Made by a program: the position numbers and the translations under genes
The notes under the pieces: generated by a model
The model's input: only the letters and a program-made list of their open reading frames with translations
What the model was told of the DNA's origin: nothing
The model's database searches: none
DNA from: Saccharomycopsis fibuligera x Saccharomycopsis cf. fibuligera
Taxonomy: Eukaryota; Ascomycota; Saccharomycetes; Ascoideales; Saccharomycopsidaceae
NCBI GenBank assembly: GCA_001936135.1
Contig: CP012821.1
Coordinates: 496,001-560,000 of the forward strand
DNA: 64,000 bases
Reading direction: 5' to 3'
Shown here: positions 11,938 to 22,777 of the stretch, piece by piece
Numbering within the stretch: position 1 is the first letter of the stretch
Layout of the letters: every line of letters starts with the position of its first letter

Positions 11938-12444
11938 TCAGTTTCTGCTCTCTAAAGTCTTTTTGAACTCCTTTAAAATCTCAATCGCCAATAAATGGTC
12001 CTGATCTTGAGCCAACCCACTAAGAGTCAAGGTCCCAATAATAGCATCTGAATTAACCAATCTCAAAGGCACACATCCACCATGGTCAGCGTAATCTGCC
12101 GGTGGACAAAATCTGGCTTTTTCTAAAGTACTTCCCTTGAGTCTCATTTGTTGACCAACATTGAAACTAGATCTACCAAATCTCAAGACCACTCTTTTCT
12201 TTCTTTGAACCCATTGTTCATTGTCAGGAGAAGCACCACCTTTAGTCACAGTATGGAAAAGTACTTGATGGGTAGATGTGGCAATGTCAATGACTACTGC
12301 TTTATTTGGGAATTTGTCAATGGTGACTTGGCGAGCAAGGACTCCGAGCTCCCAAGCATTTTCGGCAGTGAATGAAGGCAAAGCAATAGCGTCTTCTTCT
12401 AATTCGTCAAGCTGTTTCAAAGTGTAGTCAAAAAGAGAAGCCAT
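11938..12444 (-). CDS. UPF0303 / haem-degrading-like (YBR137W-type) protein
   Basis: The protein has 168 residues with a proper ATG start. It matches the UPF0303 (DUF336-fold) family that includes S. cerevisiae YBR137W (179 residues). Features are AWELGVLARQ near the N-terminus, FHTVTKGGASPDNEQW, a VVLRFGRSSF block and a Gly-rich C-terminal core GGCVPLRL...IIGTLTLSGLAQDQDHL. The yeast protein is cytoplasmic, forms ring oligomers and has been linked to tail-anchored protein and stress pathways, but its activity is not settled. No catalytic residue can be named from the sequence. The gene is single-exon, and its last coding bases sit in an AT-rich tail. Confidence 0.8.
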   Translation of the reverse strand: MASLFDYTLKQLDELEEDAIALPSFTAENAWELGVLARQVTIDKFPNKAVVIDIATSTHQVLFHTVTKGGASPDNEQWVQRKKRVVLRFGRSSFNVGQQMRLKGSTLEKARFCPPADYADHGGCVPLRLVNSDAIIGTLTLSGLAQDQDHLLAIEILKEFKKTLESRN

Positions 12445-13004
12445 TTTGTTTGTTTGTTGCCTGAAACAGATATGGCTGCTTTGTAAGTGAATAAATAAGT
12501 ATATAAATTACCTTAAGGTTGAAGGAAAGCAAAAGAGTAATCAAATGAGGACACAGGCTAGCAGCATGGGGTACTTTATGTGCCGTGACGACTTCATAGG
12601 CACATTGCATGGCTCGTAACCAGCGCCTCTTCTAACTTCCATGGGAAACACCGTTGCTGTATACAGGCGTAGGCGACGGAGTTTCGACCATATACGGTAG
12701 TAATACCAAAGATTACCAAGAATCGGCAGTAGATTTATAATATTTTGCCTTCCATCTTTCTTGCAGCACACTATGTATTACAATAGTATCATGGTATCTT
12801 ACGGAAACAATTAAAAACCTAAACGAGAATAAACAAATACAAAAGTAAGTATATGTAGAAGACCAGCATGAAACCAAAAAACAAGCATCGAATCGAACAG
12901 CAACAACAGAAATGAATAGAAAGGGGAAAAAAGGGAATTTAAAAGTTGAAAGCCCAAAAGAAACTAAGAAAAATTATAGCTTGACAGCATAAAGAGATCC
13001 CCTC
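12445..13004. other. Intergenic, nothing recognised
   Basis: 560 bp upstream of the UPF0303 gene and downstream of MOB1. A moderately GC-rich patch (about 12600-12700) probably carries the UPF0303 promoter. A 76-codon minus frame there needs a GTG start and is not credible. Confidence 0.4.
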
Positions 13005-13858
13005 CTACTTTTTACTCTCTTCCACTACCATAACATTCACCAATTCTTCCAATGGACCAAAATCCTTATCACTCACTAAATCAAATTCTTTAGAAAACAA
13101 CACAAAATGTTTCAAACTTGTATTCAAATGTGTCTGTAAACCAAGTTCTGTGATTTCTTCAAAATGGTGACAGTAAATATGTGCGTAAATTCTAAACAAT
13201 CTTTTCATTATGGTTTTGGCTAATGGGAAAAATTTAGAAGGGAAACTTGAGTTAAGCTTCACTGGGAAGACGCTTTCGTCATCGAAAAAGCCTTGTATCC
13301 AGTTCATCAAGTTTTCAACATAAACTGGTGCGGAAACACTTATTGGCTTTCTCAGGGCTGGGTCTTGCCATAAGTACTCATATTCATTAGTAGCAATCAT
13401 TCTTGGACATGTCTTTGGTGAGCAAAACTCAGTTATTGAGCCATACAACATATTTATTTGATTATAAAAATCAACGATATGCACAGCTAACCATTCGTTC
13501 AAGTCTTCATCCTTTGGTAATTTCACCGCCTGTGCTAACGCTGAGCCAGAACCTAAAGTAGCTTCAGCAAAGTTTCTGATATCTTTATGGGACGTGATTG
13601 GATTATTGCTGCTTCCTTGATCTTGTGGATAATAAAAATTTCTGTCCAAAAGGGAGGCTTCGTTGGGAGCGGAATTATTTGCTCTTTTGAAAGCCCTGGT
13701 GGTTCTCATTGTGTGGACATTGTTGCCCAAATGTCTAGACAAGATGGATAGTTAGTTATTGATCTTAAAAACTTTTAAGATTTAACGATTCGAAAATTGA
13801 GAAACATTTAGGAAACAATATACACAGTCGATACATACAAGTTATGAAAGAGTGACAT
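13005..13858 (-). CDS. MOB1: MOB1, activator of the Dbf2/Cbk1-type NDR kinase (spliced)
   Basis: Exon 1 is 13839-13858 and exon 2 is 13005-13734 (minus strand). The intron 13735-13838 has GTATGT at its 5' end, a TAACTAAC branch region and a TAG acceptor. Splicing gives MSLFHNLHLGNNVHTMRTTR, which aligns with the yeast start MSFLQNFHISP; without it the frame would begin at a TTG. The product has 249 residues, shorter than yeast Mob1 (314) because the N-terminal extension is short. The MOB core is clear: LPKDEDLNEWLAVHIVDFYN, LYGSITEFCSPKTCPRM and the zinc-binding HIYCHHF, giving the Cys2His2 site. Mob1 acts in the mitotic exit network and cytokinesis at spindle poles and bud neck. An ACGCGT (MCB) element at 14092-14097 lies 234 bp upstream of the ATG. 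Confidence 0.95.
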
Positions 13859-14369
13859 AGGTGATAATTATGACTTGATAATATGGCGGTGAACAAAGAT
13901 CAAACTTGGCTGGAGCAGAGAGTTTGCAAAGTGAATCAAAAAGGGCGACAATCTCTTCGCTTTGTTTTTTAATAGCTGCTGTGTTTTTCTTTTTCTCTCA
14001 TCAGGAAGCACCGTTATATTTACGTTTTTCCTCTTTTGTGTAGCAAAAAAACACTGCAAGCCATCTGATCGGTGCATAATAGCACGTAATTACGCGTATA
14101 CAAAAGTTTTCGGATTTGATTATTTTGGTTACATTGGTAACATTTGAAACTACATTATAGATACCTAATGATTGTCTACAGGTCAGTTTATTCTGCTAGC
14201 ACATTGACAAAAATATATTCATGTCGTAAAGATCAAATAACCCTAATATACACATAAAGTTACAAAAAATTAATAAAACAAACCAATAAACAAAAACGAA
14301 AAAACAAAATTAAAAAGTCAAAAAAAAAACCACCAAACAAAAATAAAAAAAGCACATTATATAAATTGC
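13859..14369. promoter_or_regulatory. MOB1 promoter and HTA 3' region
   Basis: 511 bp. Besides the ACGCGT at 14092-14097, the MOB1 side holds a T-rich tract (about 13960-14040). The HTA side is A-rich. No other gene is seen. Confidence 0.45.
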
Positions 14370-14765
14370 TTATAATTCTTGGGAAGCCTTTGGCTTGGAG
14401 GTTTTCTTTGGCAACAAAGTTTGGTGGATGTTTGGCAACACACCACCTTCAGCAATGGTGACATGGCCCAACAACTTGTTCAATTCTTCATCGTTTCTGA
14501 TGGCCAATTGCAAGTGTCTTGGGATGATTCTAGTCTTCTTGTTGTCTCTGGCGGCGTTACCGGCCAATTCCAAGATTTCAGCAGCCAAGTACTCCAAGAC
14601 AGCAGTCAAGTACACTGGGGCACCAGAACCAACTCTTTGGGCATAGTTGCCTTTTCTCAAGAGTCTGTGGACTCTACCAACTGGGAAAGTCAAACCAGCT
14701 TTAGCAGATCTGGTTTGGGAAGCTTTTTGAGCAGAGCCTGCTTTACCACCTTTACCGCCGGACAT
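14370..14765 (-). CDS. HTA1: Histone H2A (first copy)
   Basis: The protein has 131 residues and is complete. It has the H2A histone fold ([37 protein letters not shown]) and ends in SQEL, the Mec1/Tel1 phosphorylation motif of H2A.X-type fungal H2A. It is divergently paired with HTB at 15443 across a 677 bp promoter. The encoded protein is identical, as I read it, to that of the copy at 45550. Numbering as HTA1 is arbitrary. Confidence 0.98.
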   Translation of the reverse strand: MSGGKGGKAGSAQKASQTRSAKAGLTFPVGRVHRLLRKGNYAQRVGSGAPVYLTAVLEYLAAEILELAGNAARDNKKTRIIPRHLQLAIRNDEELNKLLGHVTIAEGGVLPNIHQTLLPKKTSKPKASQEL

Positions 14766-15442
14766 TGTGTAGTATTGCTTGTGTGTTTGTGTGTGTGTAA
14801 GTTAAAAAGTAGAAAGGTTGTTCACAAAGAAGTGAGTCGGTAATATAATAATCAGGAAGAAAGTTAAAGAGGAGGAATAGAAAAGGGAAAAAAGAAAAAT
14901 GGGGGAGAAAGAAAGCACAACCCGGAAGGGAGAAGCAAGGGATTATATATATCCTCAGGAAGAAAACCAGTGACGGAGGACAGGCGCCGTGGACCAATGA
15001 GAACCTGCTAGTCTGCAGTGGCAAACAGTTTGCAGCAAACTATCAGAAAGCGGACACAATCCCACGCTTGAGTTTGCTGGTGTTTTGTTCCCACGCAGGC
15101 AAATGCCAGCAAAATCAGAGCAGGGGATGGACTGTGCCGGCTCCTGCGCGCAGAGGCGGTAGGCGCTGGCACGGCGTCTGGAGGCCGTTTTTCAGCACAT
15201 TTCGACGTTTGACGCAGCGACAGCGAATTTCGCAGTTTTTATGTGCTCAGGTCGGACCATTCCCAAAACGGAAAGGCGGGCAGTCGGTGCTTTGCGATCG
15301 TTGAGTTTTTTCGTATTTAAGCGCAGCAGACCCCAGGCAAACTGAAGCTCTTGGTCTGCTTCCAGTATTTCTGTTTTTTTAGACAACATTCTATATTGTT
15401 AGCACGTATACCTATCAAACACTACACACACACACACACACA
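14766..15442. promoter_or_regulatory. Divergent HTA-HTB promoter, copy A
   Basis: 677 bp between two histone start codons. TATA-like elements lie at 14944-14952 (HTA side, TATATATA) and 15314-15321 (HTB side, TATTTAAG). A GC-rich central block (about 15107-15300) is almost base-for-base shared with copy B at about 45045-45240. A CCAAT motif occurs near 14993. CA/GT repeats flank both start codons (5' leaders). S. cerevisiae histone pairs are controlled from such shared promoters in S phase; the particular elements here are not proven. Confidence 0.8.
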
Positions 15443-15841
15443 ATGGCCCCAAAAGCAGAAAAGAAACCAGCCTCCAAGGCTCCAGCTTCCAAGAAGCCAG
15501 CTGCCGCTAAGAAGACCGCCGCTGCTCCATCCGATGGCGGCAAGAAGAAGTACAAGGCCAGAAAGGAATCCTACAACACCTACATTTACAAAGTGTTGAA
15601 GCAAACGCATCCAGATACTGGTATCTCTAAGAAGGCTATTTCTATCATGAACTCCTTTGTTAATGACATCTTTGAAAGAATCGCTTCTGAAGCCTCCAAG
15701 TTGGCTGCTTACAACAGAAAGTCTACCATCTCTGCTAGAGAAATCCAGACTGCTGTCAGATTGATCTTGCCAGGTGAATTGGCCAAGCACGCTGTTTCTG
15801 AAGGTACCCGTGCTGTCACTAAATACTCTTCTGCTGCTTAA
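15443..15841 (+). CDS. HTB1: Histone H2B (first copy)
   Basis: The protein has 132 residues. The Lys/Ala/Pro-rich N-terminal tail is followed by the H2B fold ([59 protein letters not shown]). The start is the ATG after a (CA)n leader. The Lys ubiquitinated in yeast lies in the C-terminal AVTKYSS segment. It encodes the same protein as the copy at 44508, with only scattered silent changes. Confidence 0.98.
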   Translation: MAPKAEKKPASKAPASKKPAAAKKTAAAPSDGGKKKYKARKESYNTYIYKVLKQTHPDTGISKKAISIMNSFVNDIFERIASEASKLAAYNRKSTISAREIQTAVRLILPGELAKHAVSEGTRAVTKYSSAA

Positions 15842-16871
15842 GTTTGAAATCTCTGGATGAGATTTTCGGTTTGATATTTTATTTCTTTGTTGTGCTTTTA
15901 GTATCTTTTTGATGTTTTTTTCTCTTAATGCTCAGTTTCTGGTACCTTTTCATGTTTTGTCTCTTCATTATTATCGCTATTTGATTATGTATATTAGTCT
16001 AATTTAACGGGTTTGTACGATATGTTTTAGCTGTAAGTTGATATTTGAATATTTACGAAAATAGTATAATAATTGTAAAGAGACGCGTCAGGTGTTTTTT
16101 TAACAACCACTAAACTGAATTTCGCGTCGTGCCTATTATGTCAAACAAAAAGCCCATTTTTTTGTCATGATTGTTAAATCTTTTATTCTATTTTTTGGTT
16201 AACCAATGCTAAACACGCTTTAATATCACAAGCAGACGTTTTAATTATAGGGGTAAAGTATGCAAAGTTGAATGAAAGAAAAAATTACCAGTCACTTACG
16301 TGTAAGTTTATTCTACTCCATTCATTCTGAGTGCTTTAGCACTTAGGTACAGTATATATCACATTGATACAGCATCAAAACATTACCTATAGTCAAATAA
16401 ATTTGGTCGGTACTAGCAGCAAAGTAAATTGGAGATATTGATAGCGTATGTAATCATTAGAAGTTTTCAAGATCTGTGTATATAGCGCGTAGTCTGGAAT
16501 AGAAAGTTGAGATTTGCCTCCTGGAAGGGGTGTAGAAGTCTTCAGCATGTTTAGCATGTTCACCCCCTCTTTTCCAAGTGTATTATGCTTATGTCTTGAT
16601 AAATACTATAGGTCATATTGGCAACCTGAGGTGCCATGGTGTGTCACCTCAGCCCTATTTGGGGCTATTCATTAAGCGGTAACCAGTTTGGATAACTTTC
16701 AACTTCTTGGTTTCTTGTATATTTTGTTTAAATAGATTTTACATAATTTTTTCTTTTCTTTTCTTTTATTTCCTCTGATGGTCATAGAGTGACACTTGCT
16801 TTTAAACATAGAATCTATAAGACAAAGGCCTAAAACAAATACCCAACAACAGTTTTTTTCATTTTTTTAAA
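15842..16871. other. HTB-KAR5 intergenic with two adjacent hairpins
   Basis: 1,030 bp. AT-rich, with an isolated GC-richer patch at about 16490-16680. That patch holds a perfect hairpin (arms CTGAGGTG 16626-16633 and CACCTCAG 16645-16652) followed at once by AGCCC/GGGCT (16651-16655 and 16662-16666), plus a direct GCATGTT repeat near 16542-16561. This may be an RNA gene or a KAR5 control region; I cannot assign a class. No ORF of merit is seen. Confidence 0.35.
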
Positions 16872-18575
16872 ATGAAAGCACATTGGACCGCAATAAGGCT
16901 TACAATCGTGGCAATTGCCTCAACGTTCGTCACCCCTGCAGAAGCCAACTTTCTCTGGTATCCTTCGTCCTCCACTTCCCTAACTAACAAAAATCCAAGC
17001 GAAATAGGAGATTTGCAAGTAGTGAACTTCAGCAACCACAACCATAATGTTGCGAATAGCACAAACCAAGACAACAACCAAAGCAAACCAAAACCGGTGC
17101 CGCGGCCAGACACAATAGACAAGATTATAGCCAAACATAAGCAGCTCTTCCAACAACATTACGACAACTTGATTGACACTTCTTCTTTCTCAGTCGAAGA
17201 CCTTCTTAACAATTGGGAAGTGTCTAGCAACGACCAAGATGGGTCATTGTCAATGTCAACAATTTCCGAGAATTGTATAACTAGGGTACTTTTACCTGTT
17301 TGGGAACAATGCATCTTTCAACATCAACGCCAGCTGCAAGATAATAGCAATATTGACTATGGTGACGAAGATGGGAGAGAAGGATTCAGTGATGAAATGA
17401 AGTCAAGGATAGCTGCTAGTTTGACAGTTTGTCAACTTGAAGCTAATGGAGTTGGGTATCCTGAAGCATGTCTGTTTGTAGTAGATAAAAATCTTGACAT
17501 CAGCAGTGACAATGAACAAAGCAGTCAAGGTACCTATAACTCTTACTATTCAAGCAGAAACAACAAAAATAGTCATAAAGATAAAATGCTGAAATGTATA
17601 ACTTCCCTCTTTAGGACCCCGCAGCATTGGACCACCTTCGACCTGTGTTACAAACTAGTGAACTTGGGTTGCATGCAGCAATCATGGCAATTTGAACATT
17701 TGAAAATTATTGAATTACATACCAACATCACTTCACATTATCATCTTATGTATGGTCAGCTCCTTGCTAACATGCGTCAATATGATGAGATGCGACAAGA
17801 AGTGGTAGCAATGGTTAAGAAGAAACTTGACTTAGAATTGATTAATTATATAGGAGCAACAAAGTTCGAAGTGGAAGAGATGATAAAATCAGCCAAAGAG
17901 GCTGTCATGGCACATAAGGCGAATATGGAAAATATGGCAGCTGAAGAAGAGAGTAGGATGTTGATGGTGCAGCAACAACAGAAAAGGCAACGGGAACAAG
18001 ATTTAGCAGATACGAGAATGATACAATACCAAATGTCCCAATTGACTCTGTTTTGGCAAACGCTGGTAAAGAACTTCAAAAAGGAATTAGATGATGTGCT
18101 ATTTGAAAGAAAGATGGCAATGATTCAACAATTCAATATGAATTCGATGTTTTTGAATGGATCAGTGGAGAGGCTAATGATGCAAGTCGATGAAGTTAGG
18201 GAATTGTTGCGAAACGACAGCATGAAAGTAGAAGAGGTACTTAAGGGCACATTGAAGAGAGCTAATGAAGTGGATGGAAAATTGGAGAAAGTAGAAGGGA
18301 TATTACGGAAATTCAAAGTATTCGGGTATTTGTTGTCACCGCCAGGGTTTCTGCTGCTGCTGGGATTGCCGATATTGCTGTTTCTTTACAAACTACTTTT
18401 GATTTCGGTATTAGGGTATTGGTTGGCAGTGTATTTGGAAAAGAGAGCTATTTTTACAGTGAGTAAATGGTTAATTTCGTTTATGGCCGTGAGAGTCATA
18501 TTGGCGGCAATAACGGGGTTTGCTGTTGGTAAATGGTTGGTTCATCGGCAAATATTATTCTTGGGGGTAATGTAG
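16872..18575 (+). CDS. KAR5: KAR5-like nuclear fusion (karyogamy) membrane protein
   Basis: The protein has 567 residues (yeast Kar5 about 504). A signal peptide (residues 1-25, ending near PAEA) is followed by a Cys-containing luminal domain (CITRVLLPVWEQC, TVCQLEANGVGYPEACLF, MLKCITSLFRTPQHW, DLCYKLVNLGC). A long coiled-coil region (about 290-480) comes next, and three hydrophobic segments at the C-terminus (about 485-560) end the protein. This layout is that of Kar5/Tht1/Brambleberry proteins, which act in nuclear envelope fusion after mating, in the ER lumen near the spindle pole body. The call is by architecture and cysteine spacing, as the family diverges quickly. No intron is needed. 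Confidence 0.65.
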   Translation: MKAHWTAIRLTIVAIASTFVTPAEANFLWYPSSSTSLTNKNPSEIGDLQVVNFSNHNHNVANSTNQDNNQSKPKPVPRPDTIDKIIAKHKQLFQQHYDNLIDTSSFSVEDLLNNWEVSSNDQDGSLSMSTISENCITRVLLPVWEQCIFQHQRQLQDNSNIDYGDEDGREGFSDEMKSRIAASLTVCQLEANGVGYPEACLFVVDKNLDISSDNEQSSQGTYNSYYSSRNNKNSHKDKMLKCITSLFRTPQHWTTFDLCYKLVNLGCMQQSWQFEHLKIIELHTNITSHYHLMYGQLLANMRQYDEMRQEVVAMVKKKLDLELINYIGATKFEVEEMIKSAKEAVMAHKANMENMAAEEESRMLMVQQQQKRQREQDLADTRMIQYQMSQLTLFWQTLVKNFKKELDDVLFERKMAMIQQFNMNSMFLNGSVERLMMQVDEVRELLRNDSMKVEEVLKGTLKRANEVDGKLEKVEGILRKFKVFGYLLSPPGFLLLLGLPILLFLYKLLLISVLGYWLAVYLEKRAIFTVSKWLISFMAVRVILAAITGFAVGKWLVHRQILFLGVM

Positions 18576-19910
18576 GAATTTGCACGTCGCTATGCATGTT
18601 GAAATTTAGATCTACATCTATACTCATAACTATGTGTTTGTTCGAATTCCCTCTTTTTCTCTTCTTTTCTTCTATTTTTTTTTTTTTTTTTTTTTTGTTT
18701 TCTGATGTTTTAACTGTTCATTCTATTCGGCTCAACTATGCTTGAAAAAATAATAATTCCCTGTTTTTACCTTACATTTCTCCATTTTCTTATTTTTCTA
18801 CATTCATACTTCTATTTTTCAAGTATAAATCCCCATTCTAAATTTTGCCCCACCTTCACTAAACATAACCCTGATCCACCCAAGTTAATAATTGAGTACT
18901 ATGGTAATAGCCTTAAATCCTTGCCCTACAGTGTTTCGAAATATCCTGGGTCTTTTTTTAGTACCCTCTTTGTATTATGTATCGTGTAGATATTTTATTG
19001 GTTTCTTAGCGTTTTTATCGGTTCATAAAACTTGCTCTTGAATTTACAACTTCGGAAAATTATAAACTTAGAAGTTAAAAGCAAATTCAACGGACAGCTG
19101 AGACTATTATGTAAGACCCTTTTTGCTGTGGTTCAATTGCCTTGTTTGAAAAATACATCGAAAAACAAGACAAAATAAAATGAAGCACGAAAGGTAGAAA
19201 ATAGAAAAACGCAAAAAACAATTGACACATGCTGACTACAATAGTATTTTATTATGAAACAAAATAAACTGTAAATTGTATAATAAAGTCAAATATACAA
19301 ACTTTGAAGAAAGTACAACCCAAATGTACAGAAAAAAAATCACAGAATAATTATATAAAAAAAGATTACAGGTAAAAATACGTAAAATACAAATAAATAG
19401 CAAAAAACGAAATAAGATAAGACATGAAAGAAAAAGCGAAAGAAGAAAGCTCTGATAAACCCTAGCAGAAAACATGAAATGAAAGAAATAAAATAAATAA
19501 AAGTAAAGAAAATCAGACAAGATAAGACAAGACGTAAAAAAAGTAAACAGCCAAGAAAGAAAAAAAAAAATTCAAAAAATAAAAACCCAAAAGATTTTGA
19601 AAGTGTAAATAGAAATAAAAATACAACGCCCACGACGACCTCGACCCTAACCTCTTAGAAGCCTAAATTAGCAAAGATAATGAATATAGAAATAGTAAGT
19701 AGTAAAAATTAGCAAAAAATTAGCAAAAGCCAAACTGAATTACAAGAAAAAGATTAGAAGACATTAAACAATCGAATATTTGGACATTCGAAGAGCTGGA
19801 GAACAACAGAAAAGTGAAAAACAAAAAGACCAAAAGTGCTTTTTAAGATTTACAGTCTTTCAAACCAAGTTCAAACCAAACCATTGAAGGCTCTTACCCC
19901 TTTCACTTTC
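18576..19910. other. Convergent AT-rich intergenic, no gene seen
   Basis: 1,335 bp between the 3' ends of KAR5 and the NRM1-like gene. It is very AT-rich, with poly(T) at about 18670-18696 and poly(A)-rich stretches. The frames present are Phe/Leu/Ser low-complexity and not credible. No RNA gene is recognised. Confidence 0.5.
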
Positions 19911-21776
19911 TTATTCCTGTTCTTCTTCTTCAGTTTCGTCTTCTGCATTTTCTTGTCTTCCTAAGTCAGCATTCCTTATTAATTGTCCGTGACCATCATG
20001 AACAACGATTTTCTCACCCATCTTCATTTTCATGTTCATCTCGAACTTGGCGGCTGTACTATGCTCTTCCTCTTGCTCTTCTTCCTCAGTCTCATCGCTC
20101 TCATCATCTTTTGCAAATACCTTTGAGGACAAATTCAAACTGGCATCTCTGTCTCTAATTATGCTGTCGTTGCTGTTACTTATTCTTTCAATACTGCGAA
20201 GTCTGCTCTCGTTGCTCTCATTATTACCATTGCCATTTCTGAGCGGCCTATCTGGGGTGGTCATATGGCTGATATCGTGGTGGCCATTGTGATTATTTGT
20301 ATGAGCAGTATCGTTAGTGCTGTTACTTATATAACTATCAAAGTTATTCTTTACAGTACTACTCATGCTACTATTATTGACATTACTAATATTGATATTG
20401 TTCATTGTGTTGTTATTGCCATTGCTATTGCCCCGCTTAGCGCAAGGTGAGGGACTTAAGAAGTTCACATAATCGCTCATATTAAACTTTGGCGTTCTAA
20501 TCACAGTTGCTGGTAAGTTACCATTGCCGTTATTGAAAACACCGCTAGACTGCATTTTTGGAGTTGTTAGGCCAATCGCATTTGCATTTGCACTTGCATT
20601 TGCATGTTTGGTATTTTTTCCAGCGGTGTTTTGACCAATTGTTGCGTGAGTTGTTGATGGCGTGCTTGGCAATATCCCATGCTCATTAGTGGTGTTTGGA
20701 GAATGTGTGATGGTGTGTGAGTTGGAGTAAGAATATGGGGAGCTGAACAGTTTGGAAAATTGTGGAGTTGCAGTGATGCTCAAATTGTTGTTGTTGGTAT
20801 TGTTATTACCGGTACTATTGACATGATTATTGTGAGAGGAAAATTCGTGATAGGATTTGGAAACACGGACCGGAGATGACATGAACTGGTTGAAGTTTGG
20901 TGAACTTGGGAAGCTAATGTTACTTGAATGATGAGCTTTGGCGTATGGGGATGGGGAGGTAGCTAGATACATCAATAAATTGGCACCTTCATCGTCACCG
21001 TTGACGTTGCCTGCAGTAGTTACTGCCCGGCCATGATTATGACTATGGCTGGAAAAGTTTCTTGTAATTTTTGCCTTTGGAGTAGAAAGCACCGAAGACT
21101 GCGGTTGGTGGGAGTTAGTTGCAGAAGAAGCAGTAGAAGTAGCCTGCTGTTTTGGCTTGGTGATACCGGTTGCAGTCGCAGTCATCATATCGTCCAATGA
21201 TTCGTACTTGTAATTTTTTCTTGATCTTAAGGGAGTGAGTTTACCAACACTGGCAGCCAGTTCAGCAACAGAGAGCGTAGGGCTGGTGTACTTATTAGCA
21301 CCATTACCGGCATTGATGTAAGCTGGATGATAATTTGAACAGCTTGCTGCCTTTGGAGTGGATACGGTGGAAGACAACGGAGATGATGGAGGAAGCGCCA
21401 GTACCGAGGGAGCAAAATGTTTTCTTGACGGTTTCAGCTTGTGAAAACTGTTGGAGGAAATAGGAGCTTGCTGGTGGTAGTGGGCAAATCTTTTGTGAGG
21501 ACTTCTTTTCGGCAACTTAGAAACAGAGTAACTATGATAGATGCGAGGATCTCTGTTAATTCTATCCGTAGAGGATCCATGTGGGTTGTTAATTCTGTTG
21601 TTTATTGCTGAAAGCTTTGACTTTAGCCGGGATGAAAGTTTAGCGATTTCGATTTTTTTCAAGAGTTGAGCTTCGAAAGGTGAGACTGGGTGGTTGAGTT
21701 CGTGTTGGTGTTGCTGGTGGTTGTGCAGCAGACCGTGGTGGTGATGGTCGGAAAGGTCCATGGACGTGGTCGACAT
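19911..21776 (-). CDS. Probable NRM1/WHI5-family G1/S transcription repressor
   Basis: The protein has 621 residues. I used the ATG at 21776 (MSTTSMDLSDHHHH); the longer frame starts at TTG. An N-terminal helix (FEAQLLKKIEIAKLSSRLKS) resembles the Whi5-family domain. Two short conserved motifs sit in disordered Ser/Thr/Asn-rich sequence: EGANLLMYLATSPSPYA (about residue 255) and TPKFNMSDYVNFLSPSPCAK (about 430), the second like the GTB-type motif that binds SBF/MBF. There are many SP/TP sites (CDK targets) and an acidic tail. Such proteins repress G1/S genes and are released by Cln-CDK. An ACGCGT MCB element lies in its divergent promoter, as expected for an MBF target. An STB1-type assignment is not excluded. 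Confidence 0.55.
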   Translation of the reverse strand: MSTTSMDLSDHHHHGLLHNHQQHQHELNHPVSPFEAQLLKKIEIAKLSSRLKSKLSAINNRINNPHGSSTDRINRDPRIYHSYSVSKLPKRSPHKRFAHYHQQAPISSNSFHKLKPSRKHFAPSVLALPPSSPLSSTVSTPKAASCSNYHPAYINAGNGANKYTSPTLSVAELAASVGKLTPLRSRKNYKYESLDDMMTATATGITKPKQQATSTASSATNSHQPQSSVLSTPKAKITRNFSSHSHNHGRAVTTAGNVNGDDEGANLLMYLATSPSPYAKAHHSSNISFPSSPNFNQFMSSPVRVSKSYHEFSSHNNHVNSTGNNNTNNNNLSITATPQFSKLFSSPYSYSNSHTITHSPNTTNEHGILPSTPSTTHATIGQNTAGKNTKHANASANANAIGLTTPKMQSSGVFNNGNGNLPATVIRTPKFNMSDYVNFLSPSPCAKRGNSNGNNNTMNNINISNVNNSSMSSTVKNNFDSYISNSTNDTAHTNNHNGHHDISHMTTPDRPLRNGNGNNESNESRLRSIERISNSNDSIIRDRDASLNLSSKVFAKDDESDETEEEEQEEEHSTAAKFEMNMKMKMGEKIVVHDGHGQLIRNADLGRQENAEDETEEEEQE

Positions 21777-22777
21777 TGCAATGTTGGATGCCAAAATAAG
21801 CCAGAGATGTGATCTGCTCGAGGTGAAAATTATGCTGCTGTTGCTGGGGGTGATGGCAACAAAAGGGGAAAAGAGGTGGGAAGAAAGGAGGAAGGAGGAA
21901 AGAAAATGAGCAAGAATGGAAGGTGCTGTAAAGCAATGGGAAGGTGTGGAAATGCAAGTGGAAGACTAGTCTCTTTTTTTTTTTTAGAAAAAAATTATTA
22001 TAATGTTTGGTGTTTGGCGTGTGCCATGTGGGAATGGGAGAGGAGTGTGTGTGTACAGCGTGTTATTGGTGTTTTGGATGGTGCTGTTCCCTGTGGAAAG
22101 TGTATTGTGCTAGACGGTATTTCCCTATTGGGAATACAACAACACGAAAAATAAACAAAAATTTTTTTTTAATTTTTTCAATGTTAAAAAATTTAATTTT
22201 TTTGGTTTTTTATTTGATACGCGTAGGGGGTGAACAAGGCTTCAGGGGGTGCAAAGCACTGCTATCAACACATTGTAATACAATATAGACAGTACAAGGC
22301 AATATGACCACGACCAGACCACAATGCAGAGGCGAACCACTCTCCAGTGGACACTATACACTCCCGCACCGCTGCTTTCTCTGACAGCGGGGAAGCACGC
22401 CGCGTGCTAACAGACTGCACTCTCCCATTGGCTGTAGTCTTTGTAGACTGCCACTGCAACACACAAGATGCTCTGGTACACAAAACCGCACTACATCACC
22501 ACCCACCACTTGTCGAAGCTTCCCTCCAGTTCACCACGTACAACGGACACCCATCGCGTAGTCTCTGTAGCACATTCTCCAAACAGGAATGCAGTCGCTT
22601 GCCTTCCTTCAAACACAAAACTCTACTGTCCTGTCTCTGACAGCGTGCACAGCTTAAACTGTCTTTCGGGTTATCACAATCCAAGGAGCTCTTCTGCATC
22701 ACAGAATCCTTCCCAGATAAACTCCTTCAACATAGTGCGAATCACACACCCGCAGTCTTGCACTCCCACTGGATAAT
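21777..22777. promoter_or_regulatory. Divergent promoter with MCB-type sites
   Basis: 1,001 bp between the NRM1-like gene and the membrane-anchored protein gene. ACGCGT is at 22219-22224. A near-palindrome with arms AGCACGC (22394-22400) and GCGTGCT (22402-22408) contains CGCG. TCGCGTA is at 22554-22560. The right half is GC-richer. No other gene is seen. Confidence 0.5.

Noticed and set aside
12541-12771. 76-codon minus frame upstream of the UPF0303 gene
   Set aside because: It requires a GTG start, lies in promoter sequence and shows no similarity.
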